Source: Lucifuga dentata
Taxonomy: Eukaryota; Chordata; Actinopteri; Ophidiiformes; Bythitidae
Direction: 5' to 3'
Assembly (NCBI GenBank): GCA_014773175.1
Contig: VXCM01000478.1
Location: forward strand, 198,501 to 262,500
Length of the DNA: 64,000 nt
This document shows, in pieces, positions 1 to 40,254 of the stretch. Each line of letters opens with the position of its first letter. Position 1 is the first letter of the stretch. The notes beneath the pieces are model-generated. The model was given only the letters and a program-made list of their open reading frames with translations, was not told where the DNA came from and ran no database searches. Both the position numbers and the translations under genes were made by a program.

Positions 1-882
1 AATTGAAATCCCTTCATTTACTTGGAGTGTTAGCTTATCCTGCCTGGGGTGAAAATGGACACTTTTTGCACTTTGGAATGGTCTGCCTGGTTCCACGTTG
101 ATAAATAAGATCAATCTATTGTAGATAAGAAATCAGATCTTATTTTTGATAATAATCTGACTCCAGCTCGGAACCAGCAGCTGTGGGATCCAAGCCCAGA
201 GAATCAGACCCTGCCAAGTTACCATAAGTTCAAGTTCATCAAGTTCATCACAAAATCTCACAGCATTGCTTTGAGATTTTGATCATAAACGCATGCAAAG
301 GAAAGGCAACAGCCAAATAAAGGCCGTTTTTGGTCTTACTTTGCTCCAGACTAGAATCTAACACCTGTGAGCACCTCTGACTCAATCTGTCTTTTTAAAT
401 CTAAATGAATAATAAGTTCAGCTAATTCAGAAATAAATCACCTGAGGTTAAATATGAATGCATGAATCCACCTGAACCCTGTTTACTTCATGTGTAACAA
501 TGACACTCCACCATCATGCCTTTCCAAAAACTGAATTACATAAGTGGGTCGAACTTGGACACAACAGACATCACACAACATACAGATAATTAAAACCACA
601 ATCCTTTTAGATCTTTCAGATCTTGGCCGCTGAGCTCATTTGTCTGTGTTTATCTCTTTGTTAATCTACCTGCATGTGAACGCTGACCTCTGAATAAGTT
701 TGTTTCCTTTAACTGCCAGAAATACTACGCTCTCTCATTAATTTAAAAAGTGAAAGACATTATGCTATATTATCTCATCAAACTAAATAACACTTGTAAT
801 AAGGATCCATTTTAATCTCTCTTCCTCCACCATCCTTGACTTTCTTTGATTCATCTCACACTGTATTGCCTCTCTGTTCTAG
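1..882 (+). other. pax5: pax5 intron 1 (right end)
   Basis: No exon, repeat or recognisable control element was found. Ordinary AT-rich unique sequence ending in the exon 2 acceptor. Confidence 0.8.
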
Positions 883-28431
<27,549 letters not shown>

Positions 28432-30832
28432 CCACTCCTATTGAGAGAGGAGGAGGAGAAGAGATGAAGGAGGGAGGGAGGAATAGCACCAGCACTGTTC
28501 AACACGAGCCTGTCTACACACGGACAACTAAACGAAGAAACTTCTAGATGTCGGTGAAGTTTGAGTTTTGTTTGACTGACACGACCAATGTACTGCTGCG
28601 CTGAAACACAGACGTGCGGGTGTTACATCACTGTGACACACTGGTATGGCAGAACATTTCATAAATGGATTCATTTTGGAAATTCACACACTCCCATAAA
28701 ATATCAAGGTGCCCTATCCCTTGCTAACATTTTAACCAATCATCTAAAAGCCCAAGAAGTCAGTAGTCTATGTTTACATACAGGTATTATAACAATCTGG
28801 ACAGTATCCCCTGGTTTGGCTTATTTTTAATGAAACTTTTGAGCAAAATCACTTTTTCAAAACAGGGTCTTTTTATGAATGACATCAATCAATCAATTTT
28901 CTATGCCATCCTACGGTGATGTAAAGACAATCCAATTCTCATGACTTTAAATGACCAAATTGCGAGCTGTGCTATGCCATCATGACATTATCATTCTAGC
29001 TTCTTTGCTGTAGTTGCTGCCAACTCCCTCATTTCCACTCAGAGCGACATGCTTAACAAATACGGTACCCGAATCTTTAATGGGAGTGTTCAGTTTCAAA
29101 CACACGATCCCACTGTGTTTGCAGTTCTCTCATCAGGAAAAAAAACGACAGGCCTGTTAGTAAAGCACAGTCGAAGCTCTGAGCTCTCCACAGTTAAACA
29201 GCGCTACATGTTTTCGTCAGACCAAAATGGAGAGTTATTGTACAGGAAGGTGCTATCCTACCCCCCCCAGCCCAGATGTAGTCCTNGACCAAAATGGAGA
29301 GTTATTGTACAGGAAGGTGCTATCCTACCCCCCCCAGCCCAGATGTAGTCCTGATCAAGAACTATTTATAATGGAGGAGACACAGAGTAATATATTAAGA
29401 AGCTTTCTGCGCTGCACTCCGTGATAAGAGTGAATGCCTGTAATGATTTATACGTGTCACACTGTTGTGCTAGAATAGTGATGATGATGATGCTGATGAT
29501 GATGCAGTGAAATATGAAATCTTAAAACTTTCAATATGAAAAGAAGTCTTTGTTTCTAAATGTGATCCAATTTCCTGTCTATACTTTGTTGTTATCAGTT
29601 GACCCAGGTGCCATTTAATAACATGCCATTTTTATCTGCTTCCTGAATATTCTTACGGCGAGCCAGGAAGTAGTGGCACCCTCTCTCTCTCTCTTGCTCT
29701 CTTTCTATTTCTCTCTTTAAACTCCCCAAAGATGGGCCCCCTAGTGGACCGGCTGACTAACTACAAAAGCACAAAGACTTGATCATCATTTAAGGGCGCC
29801 ATTTTACTTTTTAAATTCCATTCAGAACCATAAAGTACTTTTTTCTCCCCTTCTTGAGTGCTTGTCATTGTGCTGTTTAACATACTGAAATGGTTTCGAT
29901 AAAAGCATTGCTTTCGTGAAAACAAGTGAAACTGTTTTCCTTTTTTTTTTTTTTTTTNTTTTTTTTTTTTTTTTGCATCCTACATCAGCTCTGCGCTGTG
30001 ACAATGCATGACACCAGGGTCGAGGCCTTACCCATCCGTTTAGAGTCAGGAACAGGACAGATTTGCTCTCCATCACTGATCTAAAATCACCGCATTATCT
30101 CGACGATCTGTGTTGATCTTAGATCTGTGTCCATGGGCAATGACTTCCTAAACCTGTATGTAACCTTCCTGTCTCTCAAGATATCTCAAACTTTGTACAG
30201 TAATCACTGAACAAGAAGAGAAGTCACAATGTCAATACCATATTCAATTATTCACACCTGAATTTAGAGTTTAGTGATGAAGCTTTCTTTACGATAAAAT
30301 GATTAAGAGATGTGTGGTGTTGTTTTAGCCATCATCTGCGAGTGTTTACAAAACTTTTTTTTTTTTGGTACGTGTGGCTGACTGTAGTGATTCATTGCTA
30401 CTGTGTAGTTTTACTAGCTAACAGGTTGGAGGCACCAAATCTGCAGCGTGAGACAAAAAAATATATAGTTATATAAACATATACCTATGAATACTGAACA
30501 AAACTGTTAGTTTCTCAATCTTTGTTGTTTCTGGGTTTTGAAATAGCGATAGAATGGATCCTTTACATTTGTAGACCGCAAAAAGTTGTGCGTACACAAC
30601 TCTAAAGAAGATTCTTATGAAGGCTCGCCCGCTGTGCTGCCAGCGTGCAGCGCAGCGGAAGCCATTCCTTATTTCTCTCTTTATCTTTCTGAGGCATTAT
30701 TGAACCTGAACCACACCAGCTGAAAACAAGGACAGTGCCTTTAGTTTTATATGTCAGCATCCCCTGACTGACCATGTTTCTCTAAATCAAGAATCTGCAT
30801 TCCCCCCCTTCAAACTCCTTCCACAAAACTCT

Positions 30833-31088
30833 GCCCATCTACTGGTGCCAAAGCAGTAGATGGGCTAGAAAACACAAAGACCATCCTGCCACAAATGCTT
30901 GACAATAACCACTAGATAAGTAGGCCAGGACATTTCACGACAGACTTCTGACAATAACAGAGTGTCTCAATAGTGACATTGCATTGTGTCTTGTCCACCG
31001 ACTGGACAAGACACAAAAAAGGGATGGATACAAGACAAATGTGTTCATTATTATTGCTTATTCATCTATCTGAATAAGCAGATAGATG
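30833..31088. repeat. Cluster of perfect hairpins in the pax5 3' region
   Basis: Hairpin 1: 30833-30844 pairs with 30854-30865 (GCCCATCTACTG, 12 bp, 9-nt loop). Hairpin 2: 30984-30996 pairs with 31004-31016 (TTGTGTCTTGTCC, 13 bp, 7-nt loop). Hairpin 3 has two exclusive forms: 31055-31064 with 31071-31080 (10 bp), or 31063-31072 with 31079-31088 (10 bp). All arms are exact complements. Confidence 0.85.
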
Positions 31089-33098
31089 TGTTCCTGGAAA
31101 TAAAATCAACACACGTGCGCACACATCGTTCTCCTTGAGGACCAGAGAAGCCACATTCAGCTCGTGCAGTCAAGAATACAGCGATACGTTAATAGGATTA
31201 TTTGTTAACTATGCATCTCATAGTGACACACATAGTGCCATTGCTTTGACCTAATTGGTTCACATGTGGAGAGAAATGGATTCTCATTGGCCGACAGTCA
31301 TTTTGACTGGCAGCCGTGACATTGACTACAGCGGGNGGGGGGGCTGTCATTGTGGGTGGTACTGTAGCACAGCAGGCAGAGGCCACACACACGCAAATAT
31401 ACAAACAGCTGTGCAGACACACCCTCTCTCTAATACACACGAATACACACGCTCTCTCCCTCCCTTTATCCTTTGCGGAGTGGTGATGGTGATTGCCCCT
31501 CCTCTCATGCCCCTGCATTCCCCAGGGGAGGCCAAACCTGCTGTGCCATCAGAAGCTCATCCCGTCTTTTCTCCCTCCTCCCTCAGCTCTAATCTCATCA
31601 TATCTTGAGCACTCGTCTTCCCCATCGCTCCCTCCCCTCCTCCTCCTCCTCCTCTTCCTCTCTCATAGCATTGCCACACTACCAGGATTAAGAATATTGA
31701 AACTATTTTGTTGATTTCAGTCCTGTGACCTTCCTCAAAAAATCCTCCCTCTGTCTTCAGCCCTATAATCTTTTTTTTTCCCCCTCACTCTTACTTTTCT
31801 CTCAGACTATTCAGACCTGATGCTCGCTGTCCTGTCAGACATTCTGCAAAGGAATGAAGCGTTTTGTGCCAAAGTGAGGTCATTTCAATGGTAATTTGGC
31901 TGTCGGTATCGTCATTTGTCCAAGAATACACTGTGCGATCACATTTCACATTGTCTCTTCTTCATGTACTTTATTTAAAACCTGAAAAAATTAATGGACC
32001 TACAGTTCAATGTCCATGAAAATACAGCTGCATCTGTGATTTTTATCCAAGCTCCAGATCAAAGTGGAAACTGAAATGAATGCAAATTGTTCTTTTTGTT
32101 GTTTGTATAATTTCTCAACAAGGCTTTTATTTTCTTTCTTTTTTTTTTTTTTTTTTNTTTTTTTTTTTTTTTTTTCCAATACATACCGCCTGACTGTATC
32201 TCAATATGAATCCATGAAGATGACTACTGCCTTTGTAAAACCTGGGGGGATTTCAGCATCACGTCTTGACAGCAATTAGTGGCACAATCTGTTTCATGCT
32301 TGCTAATATAACTAGACTCTGGACAGATCTCATACTGAAGTGTTCCCACGTTCTCTACATCTTAATATTATTCAACTGTGGAAGAGGAGAAACATACAGG
32401 ATTCAGCCTACAAAATCGACTGTGCTTTTTAAGCAGATAATTCAATCAAAAGAATAGAAAACATGATTTTTTCACCTTACTGTGGCCTTTCGTGTAACAA
32501 TCTGGAGTTTTCTGTGTCCATGGCTTCCTATCTGGGGTGTTAAAGAGATATTTATATCTGTGAGGTTTTGGTAAAAAAAAAAAAAAAGAGAAAAAAGAAC
32601 GAACTAATGAAAGAAAGAAATACACAGAATACATAGACAAATTAGGCTTTATCAATTCAAATTGCGCACTTCTTCAAAGTTCAAAAATTTGGAAAAAATC
32701 AAACAAAACATATTTGTAAGATTCACCAAAGCCTGTGATACCTGTTTTAAAGAACGGATTCTTGTACAAAAACAAAAAACAAAAAAACATAGAAAATAGC
32801 AGAAAAGATTTACAGATACAAACACAAAATGAAGATAAGAAATGCCTTCAATATTCTGGAGAGGAGGATTTAAAAAAGTAAAAGAAATGCTTCTTTAAGA
32901 AAATGTGTATGTTTTTTATTCAATTTTCTAGTAGTTGCAAACAAAACTTGGTGTTTTTTCTCTTCGTGTGTTGTGTGTTGTCTCAATATTTGAATGTATT
33001 TTACCGCAGTGCAAATTTGCCAAAGATATCATATCACTTGATTTCTCTCCTTTACGTTTTGTTCTTGAATTGTGACCAATTTTGTTCGGAAAACTGGA

Positions 33099-33104
33099 AA
33101 TAAA
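33099..33104 (+). terminator. Candidate pax5 polyadenylation signal
   Basis: AATAAA in ggaaataaatggtg, followed within 20-40 nt by T-rich sequence. Position fits the end of a 4.7-kb 3' UTR. Confidence 0.35.
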
Positions 33105-33356
33105 TGGTGAATTTGATATGCTTATTTTTTATATTTCTATTGTTAATATGATTATTTTATTTCCTGGGTTTGAGTTTACTGTGAAATATTAAATTACAGT
33201 TTGCTTGATGCATCTCTTCATAACCAGTGTGTGTACCTGTTCCATCCGTCCACCTGAGTGACTGTTGTCGGTGAATTATTCCATTTATGTACCTGTAATG
33301 TGAAGCTAAGAAGTAATTATTTGTAAATATTTGCCATAATTTTATTGCTCCTTCAG

Positions 33357-33362
33357 AATAAA
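33357..33362 (+). terminator. Second candidate pax5 polyadenylation signal
   Basis: AATAAA followed by an A tract and, 30-60 nt on, GT-rich sequence (tgtgttaatg, gtgtgtgctc), the usual downstream element. Microsatellites resume just after it, which suggests the transcript ends here. Confidence 0.4.
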
Positions 33363-33584
33363 AAAAAATAATTTTTTGGAAGTTCAAAGGTTCTGTGTTA
33401 ATGCTTAGATGTGTGTGCTCCCTGTAGTACTCCCTCTGAAGATATGCATGCAAACATACACACATACAGTACACACACACACACAGCCTTTGACATTCAG
33501 TCTCAATCTGGACAGTCAGGGACTTCTAGAACAAGAGGCCACTTATGTCTCAGTGCTGTCTCCATCCTGTGGACACAAGTATTA

Positions 33585-33650
<66 letters not shown>

Positions 33651-33704
33651 NNNNNNNNNNNNNNNNNNNNNNNNNNNNNNNNNNNNNNNNNNNNNNNNNN
33701 NNNN
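33651..33704. other. Assembly gap, 54 N
   Basis: Run of N after about 60 T and before a GA/GGA-rich stretch. The T tract and gap lie just past the probable pax5 transcript end. Confidence 0.99.
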
Positions 33705-34854
33705 GAGAGGAGGTGGAGGGGAGGGGAGGGGGCGATAATAGGACACAAGCCATGACATGGTGACAACACGCCACACACATGGAAAACAGAACAAACCCAG
33801 CTTGAGACACAGGCCAGGCTGTCCAAAGCTTGGGTGCATGCCCAGGACACCAGGATGTTTGGGTGTGCATGTGTGTGTGTGTGTGTACATTTTGGTTCCT
33901 AGCCAGCTAAAGGCTGTAAGGTTGTATGAGCGTGTGCACGAATGCTTATGTGTGCTTGTGACTACACAATAGGAACTGTGGTAAAACTTAGATGACATGA
34001 TATGAACTCCAGTCATACATAAACTTTTCTGATCTGTAAAAGCTCACACACACGTTCAGGCATGCCTGAGCCGGCCTGAGATCCGTCTCAGACACCTTGA
34101 CATCTGTCGTGGAGATCTAATTTGTAGGTGGGTGAGACGAACCTAACGAAATAGAGCCGCTCTGATCACTCTTCAGCTGGAATTAATTTTGCAAAATAGG
34201 AGAATAACAGAACATGCATTTATGCTGTGTATCTATATTCTCTCTGAGCAACAGGAAGCCAGACTGCTTATACCATCTGACAGTTGTGTATCTAACCTCT
34301 GAGTTTGTATATGACAACAGACAAATGATCACATCTGTGGTTCTGGGACAAAGCCGGGAATGATCAATAGCCAATGAGAGCATGCGAGAAGACGGAGGTG
34401 ACAAGGAAAAAAAAACAACAACACCGCAACTCCTCCACATTCTAATAATGCAGACGACTTGAAGGACAAAGCAGCTCTTTCTTGTTTAGATCCACATTGG
34501 CAAAATCAAAGTAACTTGTGAGAGATCTTATAATTTGTCACGTGACATGTATGTTGAGTTTAATGATGCACAGCCATAATTTGAAAAAGATCTATATACA
34601 ATTTGGCCAAACACTATGTGATGTCAGTAAATCTGTTAATCTGGCAGATGTGGAGCGGATAATCTGTCAGGCGAACATCTGCATTGATTAAAGGTGTCAA
34701 CGTGCTTAGTTAGCTAGAAATAAATGCAACGGCCCTGCCCTCTCCACTCTCCCTCTCATCGCTCTGGATTACATAACATGACCCCTCCTCCTCCTCCTCC
34801 TNCCCCCCCCCCCCCCCTTCCTCTGGCTTTCTATACAAGAGGAAAAGACAGACA

Positions 34855-34995
34855 ACGGTGGTACTTACGGAGGGCAAGAAGTCATGCAAATTAACGTCAG
34901 TCAGCATTGATACTTTTTTGGCCCTCCATAGCCCCTGTAGGAAGGAGGTGTGGGGCCAAATGAGTATAATTGGGCCCAGGCTGATTAGCGAAGAG
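34855..34995. promoter_or_regulatory. Candidate conserved element downstream of pax5
   Basis: Repeat-free block between microsatellites, with ATGCAAAT (34884-34891, the POU octamer), a GATTAG site and GCCC-rich pieces. It was chosen by texture only; no comparison was possible. Confidence 0.2.
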
Positions 34996-35229
34996 GGACT
35001 CATTGAGGAGGGGAGGAGGTGAGAAAGAGATGCTGAAGAGACGTGAGGAATGAGAGAACAGGGGCCTCAGAATGAGAAAGAAAAGAGAATCTGTCAAAAC
35101 ATACAGAGGAAGAGAGGAAGAAGGTGGAATGGGGAGGGGGGTAGCAGCAAAGTATTCATATATTCATGGATGCAGGGTTTATTTTACTTCTCTCTATCAT
35201 CATTGCTTTCTGTCCACCTTACTGTTTTC

Positions 35230-35915
35230 TTCATTGACGTGGCTCAAAATGTTTCTGCAGAGATGAAAAGTAACTACAATTACTCAAGAACTGTAGAGTA
35301 CTACCATTTTGAGGTACTTGTATTTAAAAACAGTGTTTCCACTTTGAGCTTTAAAACATTTACTATATTTCAAACACAAATATTATACTTTTTTTACTCC
35401 ATTGCATTTGTCTGATGGCTGTAGTTACTTTGCAGACTAAGACTTTAAATTTAACATTAAAAAAAAATTGCTGTTGTCAGTGAAAAACCTTGTATCTGCA
35501 ATTTTGAGGGAAGGGATTTTTTCTTATTTTTGAATTCATTAAAAGGGTCAAGGAGTGGCTTGAATTTTCAAACTCGTATTCTAGCAACAACAGAAAGTAA
35601 CTCTTGTGATGTCAGAGGTCAGTTTCCCTCTTTGCCCATTTACAGCCACAAGCCAATTATACAATTGTTTCACATGATGAATACTGTTCTGAGACCAATA
35701 AATGAAATTTGGTGTGTAAAAATAATTTTAACGTATTGATAATTAAACACTGACAGGGACCATTTGTCTATTACTTTTGATATATATATACACTTTAAAA
35801 TTGGGTCAAATTTTTCAATGCTTGCTTTTACGCATAATAGAGCATTTTTCTATTGTGATAATAATACTTTTACATAAGTACGTGATGCTGTACTACTTAC
35901 ACCACTGCATTTCTG
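35230..35915. repeat. Dispersed fish repeat (stem AAGTAACTACAATTACTC)
   Basis: AAGTAACTACAATTACTCAA, GAGGTACTTGTATTTAA, TCTGATGGCTGTAGTTACTT and the end CTTACACCACTGCA match a very common fish interspersed repeat, with unrelated sequence in the middle. A short related piece, CATTCCACTACATTTATCAG, is at 16184-16203. Confidence 0.5.
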
Positions 35916-36262
35916 ATGGTGCATAGACACATAAAATGTATGTATTATGTATTATATTTTAACATGACAAAAGTTTTGATCTTACTTTCACAACATTTTG
36001 ACATTGTGTATTTTTATGGCTTCCTATACCTCTACTGCTGAACTATGTGAGAAAAAAGCAATACTTTAACATTTGTGATGGCTCAATCTGCACATCAAGA
36101 GTGTGAAAAGGCAGAAAGGAGCAAGTTTAACCTGTAATAGTCTGCACGTTGGCTAATCAAAAGGAAAGAATCTGCTTTGACCTTATCAAAGGAGACATTT
36201 GGACCTCACGGAATGAGCCTTTACATGCCTCTCATTGCCCTTTACAACAGCATCCATGTCCG

Positions 36263-36304
<42 letters not shown>

Positions 36305-36888
36305 AAGTTGGAGGTACACTGTGCAGTGACAGTGTGCTGTGGTAAAGATAAGCGGGACATGTACATGGTGCTTATGTGTGTGTTTCACTCATTAAGACCC
36401 CCTGGACACCAGAAATGATGAGACAAGTAGTTCCATGTAGAGGTTTTTTTCATCTCAGTCCGTCACTCACAATCAGTCTCTCGTACAGATACTACATGTA
36501 ACAAATGTCAGTGAGCACAGTACACGCGCCTGTGTGTGTGTGCGTCTGTGTGTATGTGTGTGTGTGTGTGTGTTGGACCACTGACAGACATGGAAGCAGC
36601 TTGTTGAACTAATAGCCTAACTAATGTGTCTACATTCCCTCCATCTTCCCTCCCTCTTTCACCCCCACTTTCCTCCACAAAACTGACATCTATGAGCGGA
36701 CTTGAGGGGGGAGGAGGGAGAGAAAAGAACGAAAAGGAGGGAAAAAGAGGAGAGGAGTGGGTTGACAAGCGGCATACCCTCTCGCCCTCCCGTCTGACTA
36801 CGTCTATCTTCGCCTCGCTCCCTGAGGGTTTGTCTCTGAGGATAGTGCTATGATGAATAGGCCTGTCTAAGCTAACCTAGCAGAGACC

Positions 36889-36891
36889 AAT

Positions 36892-36937
<46 letters not shown>

Positions 36938-36943
36938 GGNAAT

Positions 36944-36983
<40 letters not shown>
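36889..36983. repeat. (GA)n microsatellite, doubled by an N join
   Basis: A 51-bp segment (AATT, then GA repeat, then AAACAATGG) occurs on both sides of the N at 36940. Confidence 0.9.
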
Positions 36984-36989
<6 letters not shown>

Positions 36990-37609
36990 GGGAAAAACTG
37001 CAACAAAGGGAACACAAGTGAAAGAGGGGAAATAAGAGTAAGAGATGGAGAAGAAGGGCAGATAGGTTAAGAAGGAGGTATGGGGTAAAGTGGAAAGTTT
37101 AAGACGATGCATGTTGGGAGTACTGTTGTCTACATCTATGTGTGTGTGCATGTGTGTGGGGGGGCCTGTCAGTGCTGAGGGAGAGGCAGTGTGAGAGGGG
37201 CCTGCCTCTTAAGTCTTAACCTCGTCTGCTGCTGCAGGAGAGGCTTTGACAGCAGAGACACACAAACAGGGCTGACCCTGGCTAAAAAAAAAAAAAAAAA
37301 AAAAAAAATACTTCTCCTCTTCGATGCCTCCCAAGAAACCTTTCACTCTGCACTTCTCCATTTGCTGCCTCATTCTCTCTGTTAATTATTCTTTTAATCT
37401 AATTATTTCTGCAGCCACAAAGTTGAGCTAAAAAGCATTAAAGTGAGAATTAGTTCATTTTTATATCACTAAATGTAGTAATGTCTGCTATGCATCAGAA
37501 CTGATTTAGTGCGTTTTACCCATATAGAAACTTACTGCTGGTGTCAAATGGACTGAAATGTTTACAGAGGACAAGACATAACATAATACACAGAAATTTG
37601 TCACTGATA

Positions 37610-38034
37610 CAGTGGTGTCCAAAAGTCTGAGACCACTGTGAAAATGCTTCTATTTTGCATTCTTTTTGAATTTAATATAAGATTTTTCACTACAAATGAT
37701 AATATCATCTTAACAATTTGAGTGAAAAATGTGCAGGAATTTCAGAATATCTTAGTATTTGGTATGCCCCCTTTTGCTTTAATGACAGCATGCACTCAAG
37801 CTGGCATGGACTCCACAAGTTTGTGCAAAACCNCCCTTTTGCTTTAATGACAGCATGCACTCAAGCTGGCATGGACTCCACAAGTTTGTGCAAAACCTGA
37901 TGGCCCAAGTTATCCCAGTATGATCTGACAATTCCAAAGAGCTTCTTGTGATGTCAGACTTTCTGATTATTTCTAGATTTACACAGAAAACATCACAGAT
38001 TTTCATTGTGGTCTCAGACTTTTGGACCCCACTG
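37610..38034. mobile_element. Tc1-type MITE, interrupted by an assembly duplication
   Basis: The left end CAGTGGTGTCCAAAAGTCTG (after TA) is mirrored by the right end, whose reverse complement reads CAGTGGGGTCCAAAAGTCTG (before TA at 38035). Inside, 37769-37832 and 37834-37897 are identical across an N, so the real element is about 360 bp. No transposase frame. Confidence 0.75.
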
Positions 38035-39159
38035 TACATCTGCTGCTGGATAATAGGTTAAAAAAAGTTCTGACACAACACATGAAGCCAGCATTAGCAG
38101 TCTTAGCCATGGTGGCAAATAAGACAAAAAAAGAAAAAAATTTAAAAGCCGCAATAATCAATTTTTGGCCAGTAGGAGGCAGAACTCCAAAATAAGCTGA
38201 CGAATGCACAGTCCTGACATGTTAAAGCCTTAATTTATCAATATGCATCGTGTGCTACAAGTTGGGTAAGCATCTTTAAAGAAGCCTGTAGCTGATGTTA
38301 AATGATGACTTTGCCTATCCCAGTGCCCAATAATGGACATCAGGCTGTTTGGTCATAAAACTACTGAGCTGAATAATAGAAAGCACCATTTCGTTTTGTC
38401 TGTGAACTCTGGCACCTTCTCAGTAACTTGTGTCTAGTTGAGTTTGGCCCACGAAGGCTCAACAATGTGCCCCAGCATCCCAGAGCATTCAGCGAAAATG
38501 GAAGATTTAACAGTTGTTAGTGTCTGTAGTTGTGATGTAGGACATATGGGTCCTTAATCAGCCCTCACCCCAGCAAGAAACAACTCTTATCACCATAAAT
38601 AAAATCCATACATTATAGCGCAATATATGTAGCCACTGCCCGTTAAGCCCTAAATAAATCACAAGTTGAAAATAATGTTGACTAGATGTTTTGGTTGTTT
38701 ATTCAAGTTCTGATTAACACACAAGGCCACCGCTTATAATGTGACTTTAGCTTTTACTGTACACAAATCACCACACACTGTACTGCAGTCCTGTACTTTC
38801 ATCACAACATCACAAAAAACTCCTGAGATACCCTGAGAGATGCATAATAGACAGCACATCATCAAAACTCACAAACCAATGTTCAAATCAAATCTTGCAT
38901 CTGTCAAGGAGCATGTAAGCATAAAACAGCCACAAGCCTCAAAATATAATGTTCAATCTTCATAACTACAAATTAACAGTAGCAAAAAACAACAACAAAA
39001 AAAAAAACAAAACACTTTGATAGTCTTAAAGAAGAGGAGCATGTTGTCACACAAGTAGTCTGATAATGAAAAAACACTTTAGAATTAAACAATAAGCAGC
39101 TCAATTAATTAAAAAAATTCAAGCAGTCATAAAAAGAAAATAAAATAAAATTGACTTAC

Positions 39160-39251
39160 ATTACTGGAGCAAGACGTCCATCCTCCTGTCAGTGAGAGCT
39201 GATTCAGATTGTCCATTTTTGGTTTTAATTGAATCAGTAACTCCTTCTGCA
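39160..39251 (-). other. Exon-like block, unassigned
   Basis: On the minus strand an acceptor TTTGCAG precedes 39251 and a donor GTAAGT follows 39160. One frame reads EGVTDSIKTKNGQSESALTD, then RRMDVLLQ and stop. A second block at about 39529-39589 has acceptor ATAATACAG and donor GTGAGA. Neither joins in frame to the gene at 41.8 kb, so they remain unassigned. Confidence 0.25.
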
Positions 39252-39859
39252 CTGCAAACAAAGCAAAGCATGACAGTGTGACAGTCCTGGTGACCTGTGT
39301 TAACTTTTTCAAACATTCAAAATTTAGAAAACTTCCACTTTGTAGTGGAAATCTTTACTCTTAGTTTTAAGAAATCAAAAACTGCATTGTTTTTTTTGAT
39401 TTATCAGTTCTAACTTTTCATTTAAGTTGAAGTTGAAAAATGAGCAGATGTATGTGTTAGTTTATTAGAGAAAGTTGAAGAGAGGAGGCGGGGCTTCACC
39501 TGCAAGACAGAAAACATGCAAATCTCACCTGGAAATGTTCTTTATGATTCTCCACAACAAGTTGAAGTCCTTTCTTCTCAGATCATCTGTATTATAATGG
39601 ATGTATAAGAAAACTGGTTCCATATTTTGTTGCTTTTTTAAAATCTTTGTGTCTTGAGATCAAAATCTCTGAATGTCCCAGACAAAATGACAGCACAGAA
39701 AAAATGTTACATGAACAAATATATATAGAGAACAGTTCCAAAAAGAGGAGGAATAAGGAAAAACATAAAAATCAATGTGCTGACAATTCTATTAAACTGA
39801 CACATTAACACAACAGCTCTTTCCATTTTCAGTCTTTAAAAAATCCATGTTATGTTTAA

Positions 39860-40254
39860 AGGACCATACCAACTAAAGGAACATTGCAAAGTCTCCCAAT
39901 CTCTCAAAATCAAATGTTCAGGCGATGCACCGACTTAAAATTCAATGTTCCACCGTGCTAACACATACCTGTATATCCGAACGTAGAAGGCACATTTTCT
40001 CAGTAAAAGCCATCTTCTCCTGGGACTATATTTTCCTGGCGGAAACATTTTTTTTTTTTTTCNAAAAAAAAAAAAAACAAAAAAAAAACAAGAACATGAT
40101 GGATGACTTATTTGACGTATCTTTCAAGTCTCTGCAAGTTGATTTTTATAGCATACTGGAATGAACTGAAACCAGTTGCAGTCTGGAAGGTAGGAAAAAC
40201 AGTTCTAAAATGTACTGCTACAGTGGGCTCAATGTAAAATCACTGTGGGCCCAT
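39860..40254. mobile_element. Copy of a TTAA-flanked MITE family
   Basis: The left end AGGACCATACCAACTAAAGG follows TTAA (39856-39859) and the degraded right end precedes TTAA at 40255-40258. It holds a polyT/N/polyA join at 40063. Related to the copies at about 23.1 kb and 44 kb. Confidence 0.6.

Larger units (their letters stand above)
28432..33380 (+). other. pax5: Probable long pax5 3' UTR
   Basis: No coding potential was found between the pax5 stop and about 33.4 kb. The region is AT-rich with few microsatellites compared with the introns. AATAAA at 33099 and 33357 offers an end. Pax5 genes are known for long 3' UTRs, so I infer one here, but the end could be nearer. It contains an assembly duplication at 29220-29352, polyT/N joins at 29958 and 32157, an N at 31336, and three perfect hairpins at 30833-31088. 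Confidence 0.45.

Noticed and set aside
33409..34016. Open frames across the T tract and 54-N gap
   Set aside because: Poly-Phe or poly-Lys plus unknown residues; no splice or family evidence.
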